From Streptomyces katrae (GTDB taxonomy: Bacteria > Actinomycetota > Actinomycetes > Streptomycetales > Streptomycetaceae): DNA of 64,000 nt. The translations under genes and the position numbers were made by a program. This document shows positions 10,163-18,032 of the stretch, in pieces (position 1 is the stretch's first letter; each line of letters begins with the position of its first letter). The stretch spans positions 145,330-209,329 of the forward strand of contig NZ_JNZY01000014.1 in the NCBI RefSeq assembly GCF_000717655.1, in the 5' to 3' direction. The notes beneath the pieces were generated by a model, which saw nothing but the letters and a program-made list of their open reading frames with translations, was not told the origin of the DNA and did no database searches.

Positions 10163-12754
10163 GTGCCTGGCACGAATCTGACCCGTGAAGAGGCTCAGCA
10201 GCGGGCGAAGCTGCTCAGCGTCGACTCGTACGAGATCGACCTCGACCTGAGCGGGGCGCAGGAGGGCGGCACGTACCCCTCCGTGACCACCGTGCGCTTC
10301 CAGTCCGCCGAGGCGGGCGCGGAGACCTTCATCGACCTGGTCGCTCCGGCCGTGCACGAGGTCGTCCTCAACGGCAAGTCCCTGGACGTGGCCGAGGTCT
10401 TCCGGGACTCGCGCATCGCGCTGAAGCACCTCGCGGCCGGGGCCAACGAGCTGAAGGTCGTCGCGGACTGCGCGTACACCAACACGGGCGAGGGCCTGCA
10501 CCGCTTCGTCGACCCGGTCGACCAGCAGGCCTACCTGTACACCCAGTTCGAGGTGCCGGACGCGCGGCGGGTGTTCGCCAGCTTCGAGCAGCCCGACCTG
10601 AAGGCGACGTTCCGGTTCACGGTGACGGCCCCCGAGGGCTGGAAGGTCATCTCGAACTCCCCGACGCCGGACGCCGCGGACGTCAAGGACAACGTCTGGC
10701 GCTTCGAGCCGACGCCGCGCATCTCCACGTACATCACGGCGCTGATCGTCGGCCCGTACCACGCGGTGCACAGCTCGTACGAGGGCCCGAACGGCCAGTC
10801 GGTGCCGCTCGGCATCTACTGCCGGCCGTCGCTCGCCGAGTTCCTGGACGCCGACGCGATCTTCGCCGTCACGCGTCAGGGCTTCGACTGGTTCCAGGAG
10901 AAGTTCGCGTACGACTACCCCTTCGCCAAGTACGACCAGCTCTTCGTCCCCGAGTTCAACGCGGGTGCGATGGAGAACGCGGGCGCGGTCACCATCCGCG
11001 ACCAGTACGTCTTCCGCTCGAAGGTGACGGACGCGGCGTACGAGGGCCGCGCCGAGACGATCCTCCACGAGCTCGCCCACATGTGGTTCGGCGACCTGGT
11101 CACCATGGAGTGGTGGAACGACCTTTGGCTGAACGAGTCGTTCGCGACGTACACCTCGATCGCCTGCCAGGCGTACGCCGAGGGCACGAAGTGGCCGCAG
11201 GCGTGGACGACGTTCGCCAACTCGATGAAGACCTGGGCGTACCGGCAGGACCAGCTGCCGTCCACGCACCCGATCATGGCCGACATCCGTGACCTGGACG
11301 ACGTCCTGGTCAACTTCGACGGCATCACGTACGCCAAGGGCGCCTCGGTGCTCAAGCAGCTCGTCGCCTACGTGGGCACCGACGCCTTCTTCAAGGGCGT
11401 GCAGGCGTACTTCAAGGCGCACGCGTTCGGGAACACGCGCCTTTCGGACCTGCTGGGCGCCCTCGAGGAGACCTCGGGCCGTGACCTGACCACCTGGTCG
11501 AAGGCATGGCTGGAGACGGCCGGCATCAACATCCTGCGGCCCGGGATCGAGACGGACGCGGCGGGGAACATCACCGCGTTCGCCGTGCGCCAGGAGGCCC
11601 CGGCGCTGCCCGCGGGCGCCAAGGGCGAGCCGACGCTGCGGCCGCACCGGATCGCGATCGGCCTGTACGACCTGGACGGCGGCAAGCTCGTCCGTACGGA
11701 CCGGATCGAGCTGGACATCGACGGCGAGCTGACGGAGGTGCCGGAGCTGGTCGGCCGGGCCCGTCCGGCGGTCGTGCTGCTGAACGACGACGACCTGTCG
11801 TACGCCAAGGTCCGTCTGGACGAGGTCTCCCTCGCCAACGTCACCGCGCACCTGGGCGACTTCACCGAGTCGCTGCCGCGGGCGCTGTGCTGGGCCTCGG
11901 CGTGGGACATGACCCGCGACGGCGAACTGGCCACGCGCGACTACCTCGCCCTCGTCCTGTCGGGCATCGGCAAGGAGTCGGACATCGGCGTCGTCCAGTC
12001 GCTGCACCGTCAGGTGAAGCTGGCCGTCGACCTGTACGCCGACCCGGCATGGCGGGAGCAGGGCCTGGCGACCTGGACCGAGGCGACGCTGGAGCACCTG
12101 CGCGGCGCCGAGCCGGGCAGCGACCACCAGCTGGCGTGGGCCCGCGCGTTCGCGGCCACGGCCCGCACCGAGGGGCAGCTGACCTACCTGTCCGCGCTGC
12201 TGGACGGTTCGGCGGAGGTCGAGGGCCTGGTCGTCGACACCGAGCTGCGATGGGCGTTCCTGGAGCGCCTGGTCGCCACGGGCGTGCTGGGCGAGCCTGC
12301 CATCGCGGCGGAGCTGCAGCGCGACCGCACGGCGGCGGGCGAGCGCCACGCGGCCACCGCGCGGGCCGCGCGTCCGACGGCGGAGGCCAAGGCCGAGGCG
12401 TGGGCCTCGGTGGTGGACTCGGCGGACCTGCCGAACGCGGTGCAGGAGGCCGTGATCGGCGGCTTCGTCCAGACCGACCAGCGCGAGCTGCTGGCCCCTT
12501 ACACCGAGAAGTACTTCGCGGTGATCAAGGGGATCTGGGAAAACCGCAGCCACGAGATCGCCCAGCAGATCGCGGTGGGCCTGTACCCGTCCCTGCAGGT
12601 CTCCCCGGAGACCCTGGCGGCGACGGACGCGTGGCTGACCTCGGCGCAGCCGAACGCGGCCCTGCGCCGCCTGGTCTCGGAGTCCCGCTCGGGCGTGGAA
12701 CGCGCCCTGAAGGCCCAGTCCGCAGACGCGGCCTCGGCCTCGGCCTCGGCCTGA
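10163..12754 (+). CDS. pepN: Aminopeptidase N (M1 family), copy 2
   Basis: Canonical M1 zinc aminopeptidase of 863 aa, presumably cytosolic. The GTG at 10163 follows GAAGGAG and opens VPGTNLTREEAQQRAKLLSV. An ATG at 10155 is out of frame, and the long open frame upstream is GC-driven and antisense to the DUF1203 gene. GAMENAG, HELAH and WLNESFA (third zinc ligand Glu) are all standard. It is clearly homologous to copy 1 along its whole length but has the usual Asn before the zinc Glu. It is probably the housekeeping enzyme of the pair. A Ser/Ala run ends the protein. Confidence 0.96.
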   Translation: MPGTNLTREEAQQRAKLLSVDSYEIDLDLSGAQEGGTYPSVTTVRFQSAEAGAETFIDLVAPAVHEVVLNGKSLDVAEVFRDSRIALKHLAAGANELKVVADCAYTNTGEGLHRFVDPVDQQAYLYTQFEVPDARRVFASFEQPDLKATFRFTVTAPEGWKVISNSPTPDAADVKDNVWRFEPTPRISTYITALIVGPYHAVHSSYEGPNGQSVPLGIYCRPSLAEFLDADAIFAVTRQGFDWFQEKFAYDYPFAKYDQLFVPEFNAGAMENAGAVTIRDQYVFRSKVTDAAYEGRAETILHELAHMWFGDLVTMEWWNDLWLNESFATYTSIACQAYAEGTKWPQAWTTFANSMKTWAYRQDQLPSTHPIMADIRDLDDVLVNFDGITYAKGASVLKQLVAYVGTDAFFKGVQAYFKAHAFGNTRLSDLLGALEETSGRDLTTWSKAWLETAGINILRPGIETDAAGNITAFAVRQEAPALPAGAKGEPTLRPHRIAIGLYDLDGGKLVRTDRIELDIDGELTEVPELVGRARPAVVLLNDDDLSYAKVRLDEVSLANVTAHLGDFTESLPRALCWASAWDMTRDGELATRDYLALVLSGIGKESDIGVVQSLHRQVKLAVDLYADPAWREQGLATWTEATLEHLRGAEPGSDHQLAWARAFAATARTEGQLTYLSALLDGSAEVEGLVVDTELRWAFLERLVATGVLGEPAIAAELQRDRTAAGERHAATARAARPTAEAKAEAWASVVDSADLPNAVQEAVIGGFVQTDQRELLAPYTEKYFAVIKGIWENRSHEIAQQIAVGLYPSLQVSPETLAATDAWLTSAQPNAALRRLVSESRSGVERALKAQSADAASASASA

Positions 12755-12765
12755 CCCCACCCCCC

Positions 12766-12797
12766 GTGGGCCCGCCGAGCACGTTCGGCGGGCCCAC
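12766..12797. terminator. Bidirectional hairpin between pepN copy 2 and the lysR-type gene
   Basis: Perfect 13-bp inverted repeat (12766-12778 with 12785-12797) and a 6-nt loop, between convergent genes. There is no T-run. Confidence 0.85.
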
Positions 12798-12818
12798 CGG
12801 GCACGGGGCAGAGACGGC

Positions 12819-13718
12819 CTAGCGGGCCGCGGCGGCTTCGCGGAGAGCGGCCAGTGCGCGGGCCACCGCCGGCGCGGATTCCGAGCCCCGGCGCGTGGCC
12901 GCGATGACGTGCCGGGTCGGGCGGTCGTGGGTCAGGACCCGCACCGTCACCCCCGAGGCCCGGCTCGACACCATGCGGGGGACCAGCGCCACGCCCATGC
13001 CGGCCTCCACCATCGCCAGGATCGCGGTCCAGCCGGATGCCGAGTGCGCCTGTTCCGGCACGAAGCCTGCCGCCTCGCACGCGTTGCGGGCGATCTCCTG
13101 CCACGGTCCGCTGCCCCCGTAGATCCACGGATCGCCGGACAGGTCCGCCAGCCGCAGGGCCGGGGCCGCCGCCAGCGGGTGGTCCGGCGGGAGGGCCACG
13201 TCCAGCGGGTCCTCCATCAGCGTCAGCCGGGTGAACCGCGGGTCCCGGGCCGTCGGGGCGTGGGCCGCCAGCGAGAGGGCCAGGTCGACCGCCCCGGCCG
13301 ACAGCAGCTCGTACGACTCCGCCGCCTCGGTCTCCCGTACCCGTACCTCCACCCCCGGGTGGCTCCGCCGCAGTGCCGCCACCGCCGGGACCACCAGCAC
13401 CGGCACGGCCGTGGAGAACGCCCCGATCCGGACCTCCCCCGCATCCCCGGCCAGGTACCCGGCCAGCTCGGCGTCCGCGCGCTCCAGCTGCGCGAACACC
13501 GCCTCCGCATGCCGCAGTACGAGGTGCGCCGCATCCGTGAGCCGGACCCTGCGCCCCCGTGCCTCCAGCAGGGGCACTCCCAACTGCCGCGCGAGATTGG
13601 TCAGCTGCTGCGAAACGGCCGAGGGCGTCATGTGCAGCGCCTCGGCCGTCGCGGTCACGGTCCCCCGGTCGGCCAGGGTCCGCAGGATCCGCAGCTTCTT
13701 GATGTCCCACTCGGTCAT
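12819..13718 (-). CDS. LysR-family transcriptional regulator
   Basis: Regulator of 299 aa. The N-terminal winged helix spans about residues 1-62 (LRILRTLADRGTVTATAEAL, then SAVSQQL). The C-terminal part is a type-2 periplasmic-binding-like effector domain. It starts 9 nt after the stop of the EamA transporter gene, so the two are probably cotranscribed. LysR regulators beside DMT exporters often control them in response to the exported metabolite. The 15-bp dyad at 14762-14776 has the symmetry such regulators bind and is a plausible target. The effector is not known. Confidence 0.93.
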   Translation of the reverse strand: MTEWDIKKLRILRTLADRGTVTATAEALHMTPSAVSQQLTNLARQLGVPLLEARGRRVRLTDAAHLVLRHAEAVFAQLERADAELAGYLAGDAGEVRIGAFSTAVPVLVVPAVAALRRSHPGVEVRVRETEAAESYELLSAGAVDLALSLAAHAPTARDPRFTRLTLMEDPLDVALPPDHPLAAAPALRLADLSGDPWIYGGSGPWQEIARNACEAAGFVPEQAHSASGWTAILAMVEAGMGVALVPRMVSSRASGVTVRVLTHDRPTRHVIAATRRGSESAPAVARALAALREAAAAR

Positions 13719-13727
13719 GGACCGAAC

Positions 13728-14654
13728 CTACCGGCGCGCTCCCAGGCTCACGCCGCCCAGGATGAGCGCCATGCAGAAGAGCTCTGCCGGGCCCGTCCGC
13801 TCGCCGAGCAGCAGGAGGCCCAGGCCGGCGACGCACACCGGCTGGAGGTAGTAGACGACTCCCGCCCGGGCCGCCCCGATGAGCGAGACGGCCTTGTTCC
13901 AGGCGAAGAACGCGACCGCGGAGGACATGACGCCGACGTACAGCAGCATGCCGCCGGTTCCCGAGGTGACCTCGAAGCCGCCCTGGACGGTGACGGACAC
14001 GGCGTACGCGGGGGCCAGCATCAGCGCGCCGAGCGCGAAGGTGGTGATCAGGAAGGCCGGCCCGCCGAGCTCGGCCGGCTTGCGCTTGAGCAGCGCGCTG
14101 TACGTGGCGAACGACAGGGCGGCGGCGAACATCCACAGGTCACCGGCCCCGAAGGCGAAGCCGAGCGAGCCGTCCCCGACGAGCAGCAGCACACCGAAGG
14201 CGGCGAGCAGCAGTCCGAAGGTGCGCCGGGCGCCGAGCCGTTCGCCGCCGAGGCGGGCGTACAGCGCCATGACGACCGGCGAGGCGGCCATGATCATGCC
14301 CATGTTGGAGGCGGAGGTGGTCAGTCCGGCCTGGTGCACGAGCGTGTTGTACAGGGCGACACCGAACAGCGAGGCGAGGGCGATGAAGCCGAGGTGCCGG
14401 CGGATCAGCTCCCGCTGCTGCCAGGCCTGCCGGGCCGCGAAGGGGGCGACGGCGAGGGTGGCGATGATCCAGCGCCAGAACACGGCCTGGACGGGCGGGA
14501 CGGCGTCGGCCATCCCCCGGGTGGCGACGAAGCTGCCGGACCAGACGACCGTGGCGACCAGGGCGAGGAGTACGCCGAGTCCGGCGGACCCCTTCTTCAC
14601 CTGGATGCCCGGCGTGTGCTGCGCAACGGTACGGACCCGGTCCATGACGGCCAC
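13728..14654 (-). CDS. EamA/DMT-superfamily transporter (first)
   Basis: Integral membrane protein of 308 aa with about ten hydrophobic helices arranged as two EamA repeats, the usual drug/metabolite exporter plan. The ATG at 14654 gives MAVMDRV; a second ATG three codons on is equally possible. It precedes the LysR gene by 9 nt and follows another EamA gene by 53 nt. The AT-rich palindromes just upstream suggest it has its own promoter inside the 3' end of that gene. The substrate cannot be inferred; amino acids or small metabolites are common for the family. Confidence 0.88.
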   Translation of the reverse strand: MAVMDRVRTVAQHTPGIQVKKGSAGLGVLLALVATVVWSGSFVATRGMADAVPPVQAVFWRWIIATLAVAPFAARQAWQQRELIRRHLGFIALASLFGVALYNTLVHQAGLTTSASNMGMIMAASPVVMALYARLGGERLGARRTFGLLLAAFGVLLLVGDGSLGFAFGAGDLWMFAAALSFATYSALLKRKPAELGGPAFLITTFALGALMLAPAYAVSVTVQGGFEVTSGTGGMLLYVGVMSSAVAFFAWNKAVSLIGAARAGVVYYLQPVCVAGLGLLLLGERTGPAELFCMALILGGVSLGARR

Positions 14655-14707
14655 GGTGTATCTCCCCCTCGGGTGCTGGTCCGACGGTCTGTCCGTCCGA
14701 CGTGGAT

Positions 14708-15646
14708 CTACCGTCGCATCGAGCCATCCGTCAGGTCCATCGAAATGTTTCGATTATTCTTTTCAGTAGAACTGAACGATTGCGCGGGGGTCGGGGCGGC
14801 GGCGAACAGCTGGCCCGCGACGGTGGCGCCGAAGGCGATTGCCATGCCCACCAGTTGCACGGGCGACAGCGTCTGCCCGAGGGCCGCCCAGCCGATCACG
14901 GCCGCGCTGAGCGGGGAGAGCGGGCCGAGCAGGGTGACCGAGGTGGCGGTGAGCCTGCCGATGCCGCGGAACCAGAGCCAGTACGCGATACCGGTGTTGA
15001 TCAGCATCATGTAGCCGTAGCCGAGGAGGGCGTTTCCGTCGAGCGCGGGCGGCGCCCCCTCGGCCAGGGCCGCGACGGGGATGATGACCAGCCCGCCCGC
15101 GGTGAGCTGCCAGCCGGCCACGGCCAGCGGGCCGACCCCGTCCGGACGCCCCCAGCGCTTGGTCATGACCGTGCCCGCGGCCATGGAGGCGGAGGAGACG
15201 ACACCGGCGACGATGCCGACGAGGTCCAGCCGGGCCTCGGCGGTCAGGACGACCATGCTCACGCCGAACGCCCCCGCGACGGCGGCGAGGACGGTCCGCA
15301 GCCGCGCCCGCTCCCCCAGGACGAGGGCGGCGAGTCCGACGACGAACAGCGGGCCGGCGGAGCCCAGTACGGCCGCCACTCCGCCGGGCAGCCGGTACGC
15401 GGAGAGGAACAGCAGCGGGAAGAATGCGCCGATGTTGAGCGTGCCCAGGACGGCGGACTTCCACCACCACTGCCCGCTCGGGAGTCTGCGGGACAGGGCC
15501 GTGAGCAGCAGCCCGGCGGGCAGGGCCCGCATCACCGCGGTGAACAGGGGCCGGTCGGGCGGGAGCAGTTCGGTGGTCACGGCGTAGGTCGAGCCCCAGG
15601 AGACCGGGGCGAGTGCGGTCACGGCGACGGTGGCGAAACGGTTCAT
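14708..15646 (-). CDS. EamA/DMT-superfamily transporter (second)
   Basis: Exporter-type protein of 312 aa with about ten transmembrane helices. The start ATG at 15646 is preceded (in its own direction) by GGAGTCACCTGCC. The helical part ends near GQLFAAAPTP. The last 24 residues (FSSTEKNNRNISMD and on) are polar and AT-rich in codon use, unlike the rest, because the frame reads through the putative promoter of the next gene. It lies 65 nt after the MFS gene and is probably in its transcript. It is only distantly similar to the neighbouring EamA protein, so this is not a recent duplication. Confidence 0.88.
   Translation of the reverse strand: MNRFATVAVTALAPVSWGSTYAVTTELLPPDRPLFTAVMRALPAGLLLTALSRRLPSGQWWWKSAVLGTLNIGAFFPLLFLSAYRLPGGVAAVLGSAGPLFVVGLAALVLGERARLRTVLAAVAGAFGVSMVVLTAEARLDLVGIVAGVVSSASMAAGTVMTKRWGRPDGVGPLAVAGWQLTAGGLVIIPVAALAEGAPPALDGNALLGYGYMMLINTGIAYWLWFRGIGRLTATSVTLLGPLSPLSAAVIGWAALGQTLSPVQLVGMAIAFGATVAGQLFAAAPTPAQSFSSTEKNNRNISMDLTDGSMRR
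14739..14776. promoter_or_regulatory. AT-rich double palindrome, candidate LysR operator
   Basis: ATCGAAA-TG-TTTCGAT (14739-14754) and TTCAGT-AGA-ACTGAA (14762-14776) are perfect inverted repeats in an AT-rich island about 85-120 bp before the first EamA gene. The second has the 15-bp interrupted-dyad geometry of LysR boxes. It overlaps the 3' end of the second EamA gene. Confidence 0.6.
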
Positions 15647-15711
15647 GGCAGGTGACTCCTCGGGCGGGTGAGGAACTCGGGAGGGAGGGAGCCGGACCAC
15701 CGGCGGGCGGC

Positions 15712-16998
15712 TCAGCCGGCCGGGGCCTGCGCCGGGGCGGCCGGGGTCCGCGCGGCCACCACGGCCGGCGGCTCGGCGTACACGGCCTCGATCGGCAGCC
15801 GCCGCTCCAGCCGGACCAGCGCCAGGGCGGCGCCGGCCGCGGCGGTGGCGAGGACGGCCCAGGGCAGGCGGCCGTCGACGGAGAGCAGGGCGGTGAAGAG
15901 GGAGGGGGCCAGCGCGGTGGCCAGCGAGTAGGACAGCTGGTAGGTGGCGAGGTAGCGACCTCGTACGGCCGCCGGGGCGGCGGAGACGGACAGGGCCCCG
16001 CCGGACGGGCTGTGCACGAGCTCGCCCAGGGTGTAGACGACGACGATGGCCAGCAGCGCGACCAGGGTCACGCTCTGCCCGGGGCGCAGCGTGCCGAGCA
16101 CGATCTGCCCGACGAAGGCGGCGGCGAAGAGCAGTGCGCCCAGGGCGGCCGAGCGGGTGCGGCGGGCGCCCGAGCGGCGGACCCGGCTCGCGACGAGCAC
16201 GCCGATCCCGGCGCACAGGGCGGTGTTGACGGTGAACGCGGCCCCGGTGAGGGAGTCGGGCCCGTGCAGCCAGGTGGCGATGTACAGCGGGAAGAGCACG
16301 GACAGGGCCGCGTAGCCCAGCGCGGTGAGGAAGTTGGCGGCGGTCAGCGCGAGGAAGGGCCGGTCGCGCAGGACCGTCCCGTATCCGGCGGCAGGCCGGC
16401 CGGCGGCGGCGTCCTGCCCGCCCTGCACCGGGCGGACCCGGCTCACGAGCAGTCCGGCGAGCGCGAACGCGAGCGCGTTGCCCCAGGCGGTGTACGTGAA
16501 GGCGGCCGTCCCCCACAGCGCCAGCACTCCGGAGACGATCAGGGCCCCGGCTCCCATCCCGGCGTTCTGCAGGGCCCGCAGCGAGGCCTGGAGCCGGTCC
16601 CGGGCGGCGCCGCGGGCCACCTCCCCGATCAGGGACTGCTGGACGGCGGGGAAGGACCGGTCGGCCAGGGCGGTGACGAGCGCGACGCCGGCGAAGGCGG
16701 GCAGCGAGCCGGCGAACGGGTAGAGCGCGAAGCCGAGCGCCCGCAGCGCGTAGAGGACCAGGACGATCCGCCGGGCGCCGAACCGGTCGACGGCCGAGCC
16801 GGCCAGCGGCATGAACGCCAGTCCGGCCAGGCCGGTGGCGGTCATGACCACGCCGACGAGGGCGAAGGAGAGGCCGGTGACGTGGTGGAAGAAGACGAGC
16901 GAGAACGGGACGTACATGCCGATCCCGACCGCGCTGACACCGACGCCGACGAGCAGGGACCGCTCCCCCGCCACCCTTGCTTCCCTGGCCATGGCCAC
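15712..16998 (-). CDS. MFS transporter
   Basis: Twelve-helix major facilitator of 428 aa. The first part (YVPFSLVFFHHVTGLS, then AGSAVDRFGARRIVLVLYAL) contains the MFS loop 2-3 motif D-R-F-G-x-R. The C-terminal 25 residues are an Ala/Pro tail. It is divergent from the MarR-type gene, with only 104 bp between them occupied by a symmetric operator. This is the classic layout for a MarR-controlled efflux pump. It heads a leftward set with the two EamA genes. The natural substrate is unknown; toxic small molecules would be usual. Confidence 0.92.
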   Translation of the reverse strand: MAMAREARVAGERSLLVGVGVSAVGIGMYVPFSLVFFHHVTGLSFALVGVVMTATGLAGLAFMPLAGSAVDRFGARRIVLVLYALRALGFALYPFAGSLPAFAGVALVTALADRSFPAVQQSLIGEVARGAARDRLQASLRALQNAGMGAGALIVSGVLALWGTAAFTYTAWGNALAFALAGLLVSRVRPVQGGQDAAAGRPAAGYGTVLRDRPFLALTAANFLTALGYAALSVLFPLYIATWLHGPDSLTGAAFTVNTALCAGIGVLVASRVRRSGARRTRSAALGALLFAAAFVGQIVLGTLRPGQSVTLVALLAIVVVYTLGELVHSPSGGALSVSAAPAAVRGRYLATYQLSYSLATALAPSLFTALLSVDGRLPWAVLATAAAGAALALVRLERRLPIEAVYAEPPAVVAARTPAAPAQAPAG

Positions 16999-17009
16999 GG
17001 CCCCTCCCC

Positions 17010-17065
17010 AAAGTAGGTTGCTGGAAAGTAGCTTACCTCTAAGCTACTTTCCGTCAAGCAACTTT
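17010..17065. promoter_or_regulatory. MarR-type operator with four half-sites
   Basis: A perfect 13-bp dyad (17023-17035 with 17040-17052) is nested within a weaker outer pair. Four 11-nt half-sites start at 17010, 17025, 17040 and 17055, exactly 15 bp apart: two read AAAGTAG(G/C)TT(G/A) and two are its inverse. The block fills the gap between the divergent MFS and marR-type genes and probably overlaps both promoters. Confidence 0.85.
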
Positions 17066-17102
17066 CTTGCGAACGATCGGAGGAAGGCTGGATACTTCGC
17101 GC

Positions 17103-17597
17103 ATGACCGAGGCCAACAAGGACGCCGTCGACGCGATCATCGACCAGTGGGCTGCAGTACGGCCGGACCTGGAAACCGCCCCCATGGCCCTCTTCGGCCG
17201 CATCTACCGGATCTCCCGGGCCATGGGTGACGCGATCGAGAAGGCCTACGCCCGCTACGGGATCTCGCGCGGCGAGTTCGACGTCATCGGCACGCTGCGC
17301 CGCTCCGGCGCCCCGTACACCCTCTCGCCACGCCAGCTGTCGGCCACGCTCATGCTCACGACGGGGGGCATGACCGGGCGCCTGGACAAGCTGGAGAAGG
17401 CCGGCCTGCTCTGCCGCAAGCCCGATCCGCACGACCGGCGGGGGCTCCAGGTGACCATCACCGACCGCGGGCTCGCCCTCGTCGACGAGGCCGTCGCCGC
17501 CGGGCTGGAGGTACAGCGCGCCGCGCTGACCGGGCTGGACGACGAGGAGGTCGCCGTCCTGACGGGCCTGCTCCGCAAGCTGATGGCCGGCGTCTAG
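17103..17597 (+). CDS. MarR-family transcriptional regulator
   Basis: Winged-helix dimeric repressor of 164 aa. The ATG at 17103 is chosen although the GGAGGAAGG site is about 15 nt upstream, which is long. The recognition region is LSPRQLSATLMLTTGGMTGRL (one residue shortened in usual HTH numbering), followed by the wing KPDPHDRRGLQV, which carries the conserved DxRxxx motif. It most likely represses itself and the divergent MFS pump through the operator at 17010-17065 and releases DNA when it binds a pump substrate. It is followed by a dispersed repeat and a convergent terminator. Confidence 0.93.
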   Translation: MTEANKDAVDAIIDQWAAVRPDLETAPMALFGRIYRISRAMGDAIEKAYARYGISRGEFDVIGTLRRSGAPYTLSPRQLSATLMLTTGGMTGRLDKLEKAGLLCRKPDPHDRRGLQVTITDRGLALVDEAVAAGLEVQRAALTGLDDEEVAVLTGLLRKLMAGV

Positions 17598-17600
17598 GGG

Positions 17601-17645
17601 GCGTCGTCGAAGTCCCTCCCCCAGCCACCGCCGGGAGGTGCCCCC
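17601..17645. repeat. Dispersed intergenic repeat, copy 1
   Basis: Begins GCGTCGTCGAAGTCCCTCCC and ends GGGAGGTGCCCCC. The reverse complement of 49525-49569 matches it at most positions, so the window holds two copies in opposite orientation. I believe similar blocks are scattered in other Streptomyces genomes. Confidence 0.75.
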
Positions 17646-17677
17646 GCCCCCGGCCCGGCGGCGCCCGGAACGCACAA

Positions 17678-17740
17678 CGGGGCGCCGGGGGTCCGCACCG
17701 ACGCCGACAAGGCATCGTCCTGCGGACCCCCGGCGCCCCG
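17678..17740. terminator. Bidirectional terminator, 20-bp perfect stem
   Basis: Arms 17678-17697 and 17721-17740 are perfectly complementary around a 23-nt loop. It separates the convergent marR-type gene and the small membrane-protein gene. Confidence 0.9.
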
Positions 17741-17772
17741 GAAGTCTCTGACGGGTTGCTACCCCCGCGGGG

Positions 17773-18012
17773 TCAGCCCTGCGCCTGCGGCCTGTCCGAC
17801 TTGTCGAGGACCATCACGAGGCCCGCGATGACCAGGAACAGCAGGATCGGCAGGCCGACGTACAGACCGAGGGTCTGGGCAACGCTCAGGCCCGCGCCCG
17901 GGTCGTCGCCGTCGTCATGGGTCACCGCGAGCGCGGGAGACGTCATCAGCAGCATCATCAGCGTCGATCCGGCCGTGACGGCGCCGGCGCGCAGGGCGTT
18001 CTTCTTGTCCAC
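17773..18012 (-). CDS. Small exported/membrane protein
   Basis: Protein of about 79 aa from a GTG read at 18012 (VDKKNALRAGAV). The N-terminal hydrophobic stretch ending SPALAV is either a signal peptide or a first membrane segment. A second hydrophobic helix (LGLYVGLPILLFLVIAGLVM without its ends) near residues 48-70 precedes a short charged tail, DKSDRPQAQG. The region between is acidic (THDDGDDPG). No ribosome site is obvious. It lies 20 nt after the malQ stop and may be in the same leftward transcript. I do not recognise its function. Confidence 0.7.
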   Translation of the reverse strand: MDKKNALRAGAVTAGSTLMMLLMTSPALAVTHDDGDDPGAGLSVAQTLGLYVGLPILLFLVIAGLVMVLDKSDRPQAQG

Positions 18013-18032
18013 GGTGCAAACGTAGCGAACAC

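Noticed and set aside
14708..14780. Polar tail of the second EamA protein as a functional domain
   Set aside because: Composition changes abruptly at AT-rich promoter-like DNA, so it is more likely read-through of regulatory sequence.
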